From positions 33,657 through 97,656 of the IMG/VR virus record IMGVR_UViG_3300020385_000008: 64,000 nt of DNA; one strand, written 5' to 3'. The stretch is from a virus. This document shows positions 39,899 through 51,600 of the stretch, piece after piece (the first letter of the stretch is position 1; every line of letters begins with the position of its first letter). Made by a program: the position numbers and the translations under genes. A model generated the notes under the pieces. That model was given only the letters and a program-made list of their open reading frames with translations. It ran no database searches and was not told where the DNA came from.

Positions 39899-42800
39899 TT
39901 AACCTAATGCGATTGCTCTGATATCACTTAGTGAAGGTGACCTTGCCTCGTTAGTTCCACTGAATACAACCTTGATTTGGAAACCAGAGAATTCTGGTAG
40001 TGAATCAACGTCATATTGATACTCTAGATCTTCAAATCCATCTGGTCCAATCAAGCGACTAGCTCTAACTTTTTTGTTAGGTAGTCCACTATTCTTGGAT
40101 GGATCAATAATCCTATCACCAAATCCATCGCCATTAGTATCAATTAGATTATCATAGCCAGGGAACAATATCCACCCAGGTTCAGTAGCACCTTGAGTAT
40201 CACCAGCAAACAAACGATAACAAACACGGAAGTCTGCTGTTTCATCCCTATAAGCACTCAATAGAACTTTCAGAGCTGTTGCTGGATTATCTAGAATTAC
40301 TTTCTGTGATACGTAGATTGATCTATGTGGATCACCAATAATTCTATTTGTTCTAGGATCATCTGGGTAATTAGTGACTGGATTGTTTAAAGCAGAACGA
40401 AGTGTGAATAGAGATACTTGATTCATATCCATTACTGGAGACAAGTTAGCATCATCGGAACGCATAGTCAAAGCCATAGTCAATGACTTATCATTGGGTA
40501 GTCCTTCTAGATACTCAACTTCATTTACTAGTGAAGCAACTAGTCTTGGGGAGGGGAATGAGGTAAACGCATTCAAGGCGATTGGAGTATTACCCTGATC
40601 AACAAATGACTGTTCATTACCACCCGCACTAGTACCACTAACCGTTCTTATCTGGGTACTAACTTGTGTTGTATCACCAGGAGTAAGAAGACCTATGGAT
40701 GGATAGAGTGTATTAAATTGGAAGTTTTGGGATGTTCTTACTTTAGAACCTCCCGCCTGCTGATCCTGATTAAAACTCAATTGTGGTATGTATGGATTAA
40801 TACCAAAATCATTTGCTCTTGATCCTCTATCAATAACTAGAGGCAGAATCCCAAAGTCTCTAGTAAATCCTAGAATTTGGTTTGATGGTAATTGATGAGT
40901 GGTGTTAATTCTCCTCAAGGATACTCCACTCATTTCATATTTAAATACTCTAGAGCCTTGGTCGTGAATATTAACAGGAGTATTGTCAACGCCACGTGAT
41001 GTGATACCAAGAGTACCATCACCATTGTTGTCATACTCCATAACCTCACCACCAACCACTAGATAGCCAGTGCTTGTAGAAATTCCTTCAAAGGTATCAA
41101 ATAGTGCCTGATTAGCAATAGTTATTTGGTTGGATGAGATAGTAATACCTTCAACCAAGTCAGTTCCTTTTGTATCGGGAGCTGTATTGATAATTGAGAC
41201 TACATTATTATCTGCCATCATCCCGTGAGATGGTAGATCAACAACAAAGACATCTCCACCCGACATTGGATCAGCAACTTCACTCGTTTCAGTGAGCTGT
41301 ACTCCAGTATCAGTTAGTGTGTTAGTTGCTGCGTCGTATTCATTTAATGTATCAGTAGTAATAATACTCTGCCCTATTACATTGGTTAAAATAATAGTGT
41401 CTATGTTATTAATAGAATTAACATCAACTACGGCATCTCCACCAACACCACCAACATTTGCAGTAGTAATACCTAGAGTGTCGCCGACAAGATATCCAGT
41501 GCCAGGATTAATAATAGACAGTGAGCTTACGACTCCACCAGAAATAGTAACATCAGCGACAATATTTTTACCATCAGATGCGATGTTGAACAATGGAACT
41601 GATGGGAAAGTGCCATCAATATAACCAATACCACCAGAATTATTTGCTACATCCAATGTTTGAGCAGGACCACCTAGTGATTCAATATCACCAATTACTC
41701 TTGCGTCATTGGGAAAACCAGAAGCGGTAGATGCTATTTTTTGCCCAACCTCAAAAGGATAAGAAGTATTTCCAACTAGAAGACTCAACCTTCTAGGTAA
41801 AGTTCTCATTGGATTATTGGGGATTAGTGTATCATCTAAGATTGGTGGATTGTTTAGGAATACAGTACCAACGGAATCAAAGGCAGCCTTGTATAGGATA
41901 AACTTAAGATCTTCAAACTGGTTGGCTGTCCAAAGTGAGCCATTTTGAGACTTAAATAATGAACCATTCAAATACTGTTGAGAAATAATAGCTGTGCCAC
42001 CAACATTAGTGGTTGGGCTAGTAATATTCTCTTCACCCATCCTAGCAATCCATGCAGTGTATAGATCAGTAGTAGGAGCAAGCAATACTAGAGCGTAAGT
42101 TAAATCTGGCTCCAAATAAATTGGTGATGGGAATGTAACTCTAGTAGGAACTGACGCATCTGAAGAAACATTAATCTCATCAGGGGACAATACAACTTGA
42201 GCATAATTTTGAACCAAATTGCTATTTGGTGTTGCCAATTCTGTTGGTCTAATTTCAACTGTTAGATTATCTACTTCGGACTTGGTAGCCATAAAGATAT
42301 CTAAAGATGTCAAGAAAGCACCAGTCTCATCCACGCGGAATGTTTGTGCCAAAGGATCCCTAGGGGGAGCTGGGCGTGGTGGTGGGGGTGGTCTCCTAAT
42401 AATATTAGTGACATTTGTAACATTAGTAACGTTAGTAATAGGTTGTCTAACGATTACAAGAGGTCTTGGGGGTGGTGGTGGAACGCGGACGGTAACCACT
42501 GACGTGATTCTATTTTCAATAGTACCTCCAGACGTATACGTAGCTTCCGCGAATGAGATAATGGTTTGCCCTAGTTCTGGCTCTTCATTAGTTGAGCTAG
42601 AACTCAATCGCAATGTTCTGATACCCGTTCTCAATCTAAATGCGGGAGCAGGAACATTCAAGGGATCTCTAAAGAAGATAGAACCAGCTAGGTCGCAGAA
42701 AGCATCAGAGACTAATCTTAGCCTTGGAATATCTGCAACAGCACCACTCCTAGTTCCAACAATCCTCAAACCAGCAGAAATGTATCCAAAAAATCTTTGA

Positions 42801-45800
42801 TCTGCGATATCAGCTAGTGAAGAAATATCAATATTTAATATTGTAGATGATGCAGAATAATCATCAGAAATTTGTTCTGTTCTGATGTATGGATTTGTAG
42901 TATATTTCTGTGTTGGATCATCAAAAGGACCAGACTTGTGATTTTGTCTAGCAACACGAGCACTAAAGATCCGTGTGTTACCACTGAATACTTCAACCGT
43001 TTCTCCAACCTCAAAGGTACCTGATCGCATTGCGATCTCAACTAGTTTAGGTATAAAGTCTGCTCCAGACGCTCCCTCAAAGAATGGGAAGAATTCTGTT
43101 AGTGGTTTGATAGCACTAGCTCGGAATTCAATATTTCTTTCGCGCATAAACTGCGCAGTTTCCGTACTTTGAATAAAATTCTGCTCAAATGTAGCTACTT
43201 CAGGACCAAATACAGTCTCTCTTCTACTGCCAATAGTTCTAGAGACAATAAAATCATCACTAGAGGGAGAAACTATTAATTGACCATCATATAAAATAAC
43301 ATTAAATGGATTAACATTTTCGGTACGTGATGCTAAAGGCTGCTCTAACCAAGGTATTTCGTCATAGTTAAGTGTGACTAGATCTCCAGTTTTTTTAGTT
43401 GATGAATCAACCAAAGCCAAGTTCTGGTCTAGTGATGCATCATCGGGATTGATGAGAGGATCTAACTGCAACTGTAGAGCAATCGTAGCAAACTCAAATT
43501 GGCAGTCTAGAGTGCCAGTTCGGGAAGATACGTTTACGCTTGTTTCTGGATTGTCAAAATCTACAAAATCCGCAGTTCTAAAATCATCAGCAAAAAATCC
43601 ACTCTTAAATCTATCATTACCATCAGCATCCAGTACCTGTAGAGAATCTGTCCTTCTCTCCAATAGTGATAGAGATGTAACTTCTTCTAAAGACTCAATT
43701 CTATCTTCTAGATTTCCAATATCTCGCATCGTATAACGTCTATTATCGATAGTCTGAATAACAATATCGTCAATATTATATACATATGGTGGGTATGTAA
43801 TACGAGCAATCTCCATAGCAGCTTCTGCTGCTTCAGGTAACTTTGGTTCAGGTGCTGGGGCACCAAAAATTAACTTTAGTCCTCCTAATTTGTTTAGGAC
43901 TAATCTATCTTTTCTTCCAACATAAAAGTCATAGCCCAGAACCATACTCTCACCTGGAGCAGTTACTCTAACTACGGTTGATCCAGATTCAGCAAAATCT
44001 CTAGATGAATAATCAAATGGTGAAGCTGTAATTGATGTAAAGTCAGAAACACGTGGGCGGAAGTCTAGGGTGTCAGAAGCACGCAAAGTACGATTACGCA
44101 ACAATGGAACCCCTGTAGCAAAGATCTCTTCAACATAAGAATTTGCTGTGTAGAAATCGCCAGAATCATCAACAGGAACACCAAACTTATCGAAGATGAT
44201 AAGAATTCTTTTATTTGGTGCCGTGGCGCCACGACTCCTAATTAGGCGAGAAAAATCATAAAACTGCTCTCTTTGACCTTTATCTAAACTAAACTTATCA
44301 GTAATATTTTTATAGTTTCCTGGTTGGATTGCCTGTAAGTTTGTTTTAATATTGGACTCACTAAATACCAATGTTTCTCCAACAGTAAAGGTATTCTGAC
44401 TCAAATAAACTATTTTAACTGTGGAAGGAGTATTAGCTTCTACTAGTTTAGCAACAGCCCCACTAGTATTTCCTCTAATAAGTTCACCTTTAACTGTTGT
44501 AGTTTCTAGAGATAATCCATTAGTGAATCCCAATATATCTAATGTGGGGGGAGTGGCATCAAGTGATTCATATACTGCGGTAAGGGATTCAACATCAGCA
44601 GTATTTAATGAAATCTCTTCATCATCAACTCGTAATCCATAATAATCATTCTGAACCATTCCAAATTCTGGAGAGGTGATTTGGCTAATCCTATCCACCA
44701 AGAGAGTTTGACTCTTAATCAGAATTTTAGATTTTGATTTGATAGAAGGTTTAATAGCTGTTACATTTACAGTTATTCCAGCCTCATTAATCCTACTTAA
44801 CCCATTAAAAGTAATTACTGTACTATCACCTGTAATTTCAAACTGCTCAGAACCAACAGTTTCAATAACACCATCGCTATAGACAATAGAGTATCTTTCT
44901 TGGTCAAAAGGAACAAATAGCGCATCATTTACGCCAGTCAAAGTTCTATTGATAGTTAGAGTTGATCCTACAGTGGTTTCTTGATATACTTGAGTTGTAA
45001 AGTATAGTTGTGAGTTATTTAGATTTACCTTGGAGATATTCTTTTTCTCCATTTCAATGTACAACGCAGAATTCTCAGTATTGAGAAGTCTAGATTCTGA
45101 TGCTCTTAAGTTTACACTAGTTCTAGTGCCAGATGGTAGGGCTCCACTAGCGACATTGGGTACAGAAGCGACTGGACCAACGGTCATATTTAGATCGTTG
45201 AGACCAAGAGACAATACTCTATTGTAAACTAATGTGGAATTTACAGTATCTTGCCATATTACAATATCACCAACATCAAATCCATCAAATAATCTACCAG
45301 GACAAGTAATTAATCCACCTGCAGTAACAGTAAAGCTATCTGAAGCGGTAAAATTATTGGGAACTCTTGGATATAATTTAGTATCAGCCCTAAAATCTGT
45401 GGAAATATTTGGATTAATAGATGTAGTATCTTGGAATAATGACTTTACTTGATTTTGCTTGTAAATAATTACGTCAGTTGTTGAGAATCTATCTTCAGTA
45501 GATCCATTTACAGAGAATTGCTCTCCACGAATAAATTCTCCACTGGTATCTGTTAAGAAAATCTCTTGTCCAACTATGCTTCTAACATAACCAGAAGCAT
45601 TTGAACTCAAACCTTGTAATCTGAATCCTGGAATAATCTTACTGCCAATAGGAACATTGGCGGTAATGCGAGTAAAAATTTGTAAGTCATATAGATACAC
45701 ATTCCAAGGGGTCTGTGGTCCCGTGAAAGCAGCGTCTTCTAGTGAATAGCTATAAATCCTAGCCTCACCAATTAAGCTTCCTGTGGGGTTCTTAGAGCCG

Positions 45801-47071
45801 TCTAGGCGACCGTCATACATTTGAACAATATTGTCAGCAATATCTAATCCAACGACTGGAGTACTGATAACGTTATTCACCAAATACTTACTACCAAGTT
45901 CAAATGGTACGGCAGTATTTGATTGAGTTTCTGTTGTTCTGGGTTTGGGAGCATCTAAATTAGTAGTTCCTGTCTTCTTAATATCAAAACCACGAACATA
46001 TGCCTTACCAGGAGACACTTTCAAAATTGCCAAACCTGGGGAAGGAGTACCACCTTCTTCTGTAGTTTGATTTGCTAGGTAGATACCATTATTGCCGATA
46101 TTATTATTTAACGACTCATCTGCTGTTGTCCTGATGCCTTCTACAATGTAATCACCAGACTCTTCATAAGTTCTTTCGGCAATGTAATCTTTTAGTACAT
46201 TATAAGTGGCACTAATTTCAAGTTTCTTAACTTCACCCTTATCGAGGCGCAATAGTTCTACAAAATTTGTATCATTAAAATCATTTAGAGGTTTCTTTGT
46301 TAGTGTAAGTTCAATCTTTAACCTATCCGCACCTGGAGCCGAGAAGTTATTAAATCCTTTCGCATTGTCGTATAGTGTAGGATCTTGACCAGCAGTAACA
46401 ATTTGCTCGGTAATTTGAAGCCCAACTCTATATGATGGATATACTGAATATGGATCAAGAACAATAGAATTGCTAGTTACTTGTACAAATGTTCCACGCA
46501 CAAAATAAACACCATCAGCAATTTCAGCAGCACTACCAACAGCTGTTGGATTAGTTGAAATTGTAGTAGCAAATGTACTATTGGTGGTAATTGTAGTATT
46601 TCCGTAGACAACAGGCTCTTCTAATATAAGAGACTCATTACTTGTAAAGAAAATAGTCCTATCGTCATTACCACTATCAGTGTATGTTACAAAAATAGTG
46701 GGATTGTTAACACCATCTCGTGGTGGAATCAAATAATCAATAACTCTTGCGCGAACACCAGTAACATCACCAACAATTGTTTTACCTACTAGTTGATCTA
46801 TGTACAGAGTTACATCAATACCACCCTGCTGTGGGTTTAGAATGACAGCAGTATATTGTGGGTTATATGAAATTCCTCCAGGAATTACCATAGAGCCTTC
46901 TTTAAAGAAATGCTCCCCAAACGTACTAATTTGGTTTTGTAGGATTGACTGTAGAGTTGTTAGCTCACGTGCCTGTACAGGAAATCCTGGCTTAAATAAG
47001 ACTTTATAATAGTCTTTATCAGCATCAAAATCGTCAAAGTATGGGCTGGTATCTAGATTGATCTGAGACAT
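39899..47071 (-). CDS. Large virion structural protein, DUF4815 type
   Basis: The 2390-residue protein starts with INLDTSPYFDDFDADKDYYK and PVQARELTTLQSILQNQIST, the signature of DUF4815 proteins carried by T4-like cyanophages. It occupies the place of T4 gp9-gp10, so it is likely a baseplate or fibre-attachment protein. Near residues 1528-1570 two PPPPPRP runs flank a TNVTNVTNVTN tandem. After it comes a DPLAQTFRV domain, and near 1850-1880 a GTGYLVGDTL unit as in gp14. The frame is intact over 7.2 kb. Function is inferred from family and position. Confidence 0.85.
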   Translation of the reverse strand: MSQINLDTSPYFDDFDADKDYYKVLFKPGFPVQARELTTLQSILQNQISTFGEHFFKEGSMVIPGGISYNPQYTAVILNPQQGGIDVTLYIDQLVGKTIVGDVTGVRARVIDYLIPPRDGVNNPTIFVTYTDSGNDDRTIFFTSNESLILEEPVVYGNTTITTNSTFATTISTNPTAVGSAAEIADGVYFVRGTFVQVTSNSIVLDPYSVYPSYRVGLQITEQIVTAGQDPTLYDNAKGFNNFSAPGADRLKIELTLTKKPLNDFNDTNFVELLRLDKGEVKKLEISATYNVLKDYIAERTYEESGDYIVEGIRTTADESLNNNIGNNGIYLANQTTEEGGTPSPGLAILKVSPGKAYVRGFDIKKTGTTNLDAPKPRTTETQSNTAVPFELGSKYLVNNVISTPVVGLDIADNIVQMYDGRLDGSKNPTGSLIGEARIYSYSLEDAAFTGPQTPWNVYLYDLQIFTRITANVPIGSKIIPGFRLQGLSSNASGYVRSIVGQEIFLTDTSGEFIRGEQFSVNGSTEDRFSTTDVIIYKQNQVKSLFQDTTSINPNISTDFRADTKLYPRVPNNFTASDSFTVTAGGLITCPGRLFDGFDVGDIVIWQDTVNSTLVYNRVLSLGLNDLNMTVGPVASVPNVASGALPSGTRTSVNLRASESRLLNTENSALYIEMEKKNISKVNLNNSQLYFTTQVYQETTVGSTLTINRTLTGVNDALFVPFDQERYSIVYSDGVIETVGSEQFEITGDSTVITFNGLSRINEAGITVNVTAIKPSIKSKSKILIKSQTLLVDRISQITSPEFGMVQNDYYGLRVDDEEISLNTADVESLTAVYESLDATPPTLDILGFTNGLSLETTTVKGELIRGNTSGAVAKLVEANTPSTVKIVYLSQNTFTVGETLVFSESNIKTNLQAIQPGNYKNITDKFSLDKGQREQFYDFSRLIRSRGATAPNKRILIIFDKFGVPVDDSGDFYTANSYVEEIFATGVPLLRNRTLRASDTLDFRPRVSDFTSITASPFDYSSRDFAESGSTVVRVTAPGESMVLGYDFYVGRKDRLVLNKLGGLKLIFGAPAPEPKLPEAAEAAMEIARITYPPYVYNIDDIVIQTIDNRRYTMRDIGNLEDRIESLEEVTSLSLLERRTDSLQVLDADGNDRFKSGFFADDFRTADFVDFDNPETSVNVSSRTGTLDCQFEFATIALQLQLDPLINPDDASLDQNLALVDSSTKKTGDLVTLNYDEIPWLEQPLASRTENVNPFNVILYDGQLIVSPSSDDFIVSRTIGSRRETVFGPEVATFEQNFIQSTETAQFMRERNIEFRASAIKPLTEFFPFFEGASGADFIPKLVEIAMRSGTFEVGETVEVFSGNTRIFSARVARQNHKSGPFDDPTQKYTTNPYIRTEQISDDYSASSTILNIDISSLADIADQRFFGYISAGLRIVGTRSGAVADIPRLRLVSDAFCDLAGSIFFRDPLNVPAPAFRLRTGIRTLRLSSSSTNEEPELGQTIISFAEATYTSGGTIENRITSVVTVRVPPPPPRPLVIVRQPITNVTNVTNVTNIIRRPPPPPRPAPPRDPLAQTFRVDETGAFLTSLDIFMATKSEVDNLTVEIRPTELATPNSNLVQNYAQVVLSPDEINVSSDASVPTRVTFPSPIYLEPDLTYALVLLAPTTDLYTAWIARMGEENITSPTTNVGGTAIISQQYLNGSLFKSQNGSLWTANQFEDLKFILYKAAFDSVGTVFLNNPPILDDTLIPNNPMRTLPRRLSLLVGNTSYPFEVGQKIASTASGFPNDARVIGDIESLGGPAQTLDVANNSGGIGYIDGTFPSVPLFNIASDGKNIVADVTISGGVVSSLSIINPGTGYLVGDTLGITTANVGGVGGDAVVDVNSINNIDTIILTNVIGQSIITTDTLNEYDAATNTLTDTGVQLTETSEVADPMSGGDVFVVDLPSHGMMADNNVVSIINTAPDTKGTDLVEGITISSNQITIANQALFDTFEGISTSTGYLVVGGEVMEYDNNGDGTLGITSRGVDNTPVNIHDQGSRVFKYEMSGVSLRRINTTHQLPSNQILGFTRDFGILPLVIDRGSRANDFGINPYIPQLSFNQDQQAGGSKVRTSQNFQFNTLYPSIGLLTPGDTTQVSTQIRTVSGTSAGGNEQSFVDQGNTPIALNAFTSFPSPRLVASLVNEVEYLEGLPNDKSLTMALTMRSDDANLSPVMDMNQVSLFTLRSALNNPVTNYPDDPRTNRIIGDPHRSIYVSQKVILDNPATALKVLLSAYRDETADFRVCYRLFAGDTQGATEPGWILFPGYDNLIDTNGDGFGDRIIDPSKNSGLPNKKVRASRLIGPDGFEDLEYQYDVDSLPEFSGFQIKVVFSGTNEARSPSLSDIRAIALG
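42361..42486. repeat. Proline-rich and Asn-Val-Thr tandem repeat segment
   Basis: The DNA for the DUF4815 protein contains two GGTGGTGG-type runs encoding PPPPPRP, flanking a nine-base repeat encoding NVT three to four times. It forms a short, symmetric low-complexity linker. Confidence 0.7.
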
Positions 47072-47074
47072 TGT

Positions 47075-48622
47075 TTAGAATTCCAAGATGATCTTAACGT
47101 CTTCTTTTTGGCGTGGGTTGCGTGGCACCAAAGGACGGTTGTCGAGAAATAAAATCTCTCCGCTAGGTTTATTTATCTCCGATCTAGCAACGCCATCTGT
47201 GAACTCTACACCAAGCTCAACAGTTCTATTACCAACAACAGTTGTAGAACCAGTAAATGTTGTATCTATAGATGCTTGGAAACCAGGTGCGGTAATTGCG
47301 TTTGTATTTGATACAAAAGGAAATTTATTTCCATTAGTAGAAATGCCAACATAGTCCGTATTGTCATACGTAACTGGGTTGTAGTATAGGGACCTATCTT
47401 GAATGTACTTTAATACTAAAGTTTCTTCATTAAATGAAACAGCATATCCTCTAGCTATACCAACATCAGTTTGCTGTTCAATAATATCACCCACCTCAAT
47501 GGGTCCACTAACGCTACCAGGTTCAAGTTTTAGAGAATCTGCTGCTGTAAATGTATTATCAGTAAATATAGTCTCTGATTCCGAAATAGTTGGATTTCTA
47601 AGAATACCAATTTGGGCGAATTGAGTATCGATAGGAAAATCTTCGTTGGAATCATCAAAACGAGCATATACCAATACTCTATCTGTACCTAGCTCTACGT
47701 AGATATCATATCCATGACCAAGTGATGGTGGAATAATAACATCCAATTTAGCAGCTTCAGATGCACTTGTATTAATGGTACCAAGATCAACTAGACCCCA
47801 AGTATATCCTTTGCCCCCTTTGGATACAATGGCTTTACTGATTTGACCAGAGTTAACATCAATAACGGCTCTGGCGCCCGTACCATCACCGATAATGTTA
47901 AGCTCTTGCCCAACACCGCCAGAATAACCTGCTCCCCTCTTATCGATATATATTTCTTTTAGTTGTGCGTCATTAACTGGGGAATCACCACTTTCTCTAA
48001 TTGCAACAATTTGTGGAGAGTTGGATGTTAGCCAATCGCTGGGGACTGTGATATACTCTGTACTATCAAACTTAACAACGTCTGCAGGAGAGACTGTAAA
48101 TAGATACTTCCAAATATATCCATCACCACTGGAACCAGCTGCTGATGGTTCTGAGTCCACAAAAGTTGGCTCATCTTCGGAACCATTACCTTTGGGGTTA
48201 TCTCCACTAGAACCATTGCTTAAGCACTCATATACACGGAAATCACTATTAATAACATAGTAATTTGCATCATATAATCTAGTAGAGCCTGTATTGGGAG
48301 AGACATTATATACACTATAGTCATCTCTATATTGTTCATATCGAGTTCCTTTAGTCCACTCAACACGGCGAATTACTCTACGAATATTCCCTGGAGTAAT
48401 TCTTCTCCCATATAGCATCCAATCATAACACCCACGAATATATGAAAAGTTATCAATAGGTGATAGTGGATCCGTATTCCAATCTAATGAACGTCCATAT
48501 TCTGGTCCTACCGGATTCGGCAGACCAACAAAAATGTAGTACGCATTATCGGGATCTGTGACAGATTTGATAAAGTTGTCAGCATTAAATAGCCTAAACT
48601 CATCAGTGATTAAAGCAGCCAT
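47075..48622 (-). CDS. 8: Baseplate wedge protein gp8
   Basis: The 515-residue protein follows T4 gp8 (334 residues). It shares the initial ITDEFRLFNADNF-type start, RRVIRRVEWTKGTRYEQY, the GDGYIWKYLFTVSPADVVKF block, and a C-terminal SGEILFLDNRPLVPRNPRQK that resembles SGEMIYMENRPPI of T4. An insertion of about 65 residues (211-277) carries GAGYSGGVGQ and GGKGYTWGLV units like those in gp14 and gp7. gp8 is a wedge part linking baseplate layers. A late element lies at 48658. Confidence 0.92.
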   Translation of the reverse strand: MAALITDEFRLFNADNFIKSVTDPDNAYYIFVGLPNPVGPEYGRSLDWNTDPLSPIDNFSYIRGCYDWMLYGRRITPGNIRRVIRRVEWTKGTRYEQYRDDYSVYNVSPNTGSTRLYDANYYVINSDFRVYECLSNGSSGDNPKGNGSEDEPTFVDSEPSAAGSSGDGYIWKYLFTVSPADVVKFDSTEYITVPSDWLTSNSPQIVAIRESGDSPVNDAQLKEIYIDKRGAGYSGGVGQELNIIGDGTGARAVIDVNSGQISKAIVSKGGKGYTWGLVDLGTINTSASEAAKLDVIIPPSLGHGYDIYVELGTDRVLVYARFDDSNEDFPIDTQFAQIGILRNPTISESETIFTDNTFTAADSLKLEPGSVSGPIEVGDIIEQQTDVGIARGYAVSFNEETLVLKYIQDRSLYYNPVTYDNTDYVGISTNGNKFPFVSNTNAITAPGFQASIDTTFTGSTTVVGNRTVELGVEFTDGVARSEINKPSGEILFLDNRPLVPRNPRQKEDVKIILEF

Positions 48623-48657
48623 GGTATAAATTTAAAGGGGCAATAATACCTTTTCCT

Positions 48658-48665
48658 TATTTATA
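48658..48665 (-). promoter_or_regulatory. Late promoter for gp8
   Basis: Exact TATAAATA on the minus strand, overlapping the stop of the giant gp7-type gene and 36 bases above gp8. Confidence 0.7.
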
Positions 48666-51600
48666 CTCTCTTCGCAAGACCACCTCTGTCACGCAATCCA
48701 CCCTTCGTCCTAGATAGAGTTGGGAAGTTAATCATATCGCTTGTATATGTTGGGTTTGGAATATCAAAGGGAATCGATACGTCAAAGTCGCGAATGACTG
48801 AACCAATTGCCCCAAAAGACATATAGCCAAGCTGATCGCCAGTGCCACTCACACCTGACTGATTTGTCCTAACATTTACATCAACAAATCCCTCAAGAGA
48901 GTTTATGTAAGTAACGCTTGCGACTTTGTAGACACAATCTAGGAACTGTGTTCCTACCCCAACAACATCAAGAATGTTTTGACCAATAGCCTCCACCCCA
49001 TTTCCAATCACGGATTCGCTTACGACAATATAGTCTCCAACAAATAGTGAGGTGATTAGTTCAAATTGATCAATCTTTCTAAAGAAGAATCTAATAGAAC
49101 CATTACTACCTTGTATTTGAGTAATGATTGAGGAATATCCCCTAATGAAATCTCCATTAATTTTAACTTTATTTTCGTAGACGATACTAGGTTCTTCAAT
49201 TAAGACTGTTGGGGGTTTGGCTGGATCATAACCAGAGTTATTGAATGGAACTTGGACGAATGCAATCTCACCCGTGATTGGTTGGATTGAAATTGTTCCT
49301 ACTGTTGCTCGGTTTCCAGGACCATTTGGTGGGGCAATAGTTATCTTTGTATTGCCTGGATATCCTCTGCCATTATTACCATTAACAAAGTTAATTCCAG
49401 TAACAGTACCCGAAGCATTTACTACAGCCACTGGCTCTGCTGGAACAAACTCCGTTCCTGAGGAAGTAAATATATTTGGTTGAGAATATATTCTCCCAGC
49501 AATATTTTCAAGATTTGTTACACTATCAAAAGCATCTTCTTCATATCTGAATAGCTGTGCGCTTTCAATATAGAACGTAGAACTTGTATTTGTTAGGGGT
49601 GCAAGAATTGCGGGATCAGGTCTGATAATAGACTCAATACTATCTCTAGTTTTAAATATTGGCTGACCATAGATGAACAAATCTCTTTTCTGCTTATCCC
49701 AAGCAACCTGTCGTGGATTAGTATCATCTATATCGTTATTGCCAACATAGACATTAGTTCTAGCAGTATCTGATGAGGCGATTTCGGTTACAAGACGAAT
49801 GTCTTGTGTCTTACTACCTTCAAAAACATCATTCTTTCTAATTTGTAACTGATCACCAGGGCGAACTGTTTCATTTACATCAGTCACAGTCGCACTATCA
49901 ATTCCTCTCTTGCCACGGTAGAAGTAGATATCAATATTATCTTGTGGTAATGGGGCTTGTGTGAACTCAAAAGATGTACCACCCTCAAAGAAGTAATTTA
50001 TATTTGGTGTTTGAAGGACAGTATTAACATAGATCATCAGAATTGAACTTAGATCAATTGCGTCTGAGTCTTCATCTTCGGGGTCTTTTTCAAACGAGAA
50101 TTGTTCTCCATTGTAAATCAATGGGAATCTTGTTCTGGTCCCGTCCTGTAGAGATTTAATACTATCAATGTAGTCTTGCTGACCATAGTTCCAATAAGCA
50201 AAGTTATCGGTGAATATAGTCAATACGTTCAATTGGAATGGGTTAAATGGTTGAGTCAATGTTTTGTCAGTTACTAGCCCAACAACCTCAACGATGTCAC
50301 CTTCAGCAAAACCAAAACCTTGATTGCTGATCTCATAACCAGTTACTTCAAAGTAATCCGATCTTCCGACAGCAGTAGTTCTTGCTCCACCAACATCACA
50401 CGTAATGAATAAATTCTCACCACTGGTTATTGAACCATCTCTACGGAATACTGTCTTAATAGGTAGATTGAAGTAACTAGGTGAAGGAGCCCAGATATAT
50501 GGATCAACATAACCAGTACCAGGATTATCAACAATAATCTGTAGCTCACCACCAGGACCGGGAACACCACGAATAGAAGCAGCAACTCCAGTGTGACCTT
50601 CTTCAGTAACACCAATAGATACCGCTGTGTTATATCCAGAGCCAACATTATTTTTTGTAATTTGACCGATAATTCCTCCGCTCACGTAATTATGAACGAT
50701 AGTAGAAAGACCGACTTGTAGATTAAAGTGAGCATCATCCAATCTATTAATGACTGGAACGTTATCAACTCCAGGTACTGGGAAGACTGTGGTTGTTAAG
50801 CCAGCAGTTTGTCCGCTTGGGCATTCAAAGATAAGACCATTTAGAGCAACGAAACTTGGATTTAATAATTCATTACCAAACTCAAATGGTCTAAACTTCT
50901 GCCAATTACCACCAGAAACATATGTATGGTCAATCGTTGAGATTCCGACATTAACTGAGAATGTATTATCAGTAATAATATTTTCAACAGAAAATACTGA
51001 TTCTTTATCTGGATAAATCGCAGTACCCGAACTACAAGATAATAGGATGTTGGACAGCTGAATAATGTCTCCTCTACGGATGTTCTGACCGCTCAGAGAC
51101 TGTGCTGTATTAATTATTAGCCTACCACTCTCTTTAAAGTAGATGGCTCCAGAAATCGGTTCTAGACCCGTTACATTGGTACCAATTGCAGTGACTAACA
51201 ATCTACCATTTTGATTATCATATTCTGCCCATTGTACATCAGTTGCTGGTCCAAATGTATTGTCCGTAAATACACCAACAATACCACCACCCGAAACTTC
51301 TGGTTCAAGAATCGCATCATATAAAGGAGCATAGCCAAGACCTGGAGTTGAACCGAGAGATACTATCAAACCACCTCTAGGTACCTGTGTTTGGTTGACA
51401 TCAAACTGGGAGACAACTCTCTGTCCATTTTCGGAAGTAATACCAGTAAAGACTACTGTTGATTTTGGAATTTCTGGACTAAATGTTACTTCAATTGAAC
51501 TGCCACTGATAGTTCCAGGAGGAGGAAGAAATCCAGAGATAATAGAACCATTTACAAATTTAATAGTATTTAATGTTGCTAATCGCTCACCGCGATATAC

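Noticed and set aside
42219-42800. Plus-strand open frame of 193 codons, Gly/Val/Leu-rich
   Set aside because: It is a shadow of the DUF4815 gene over its proline-rich part; the GGGGG runs mirror PPPPP.
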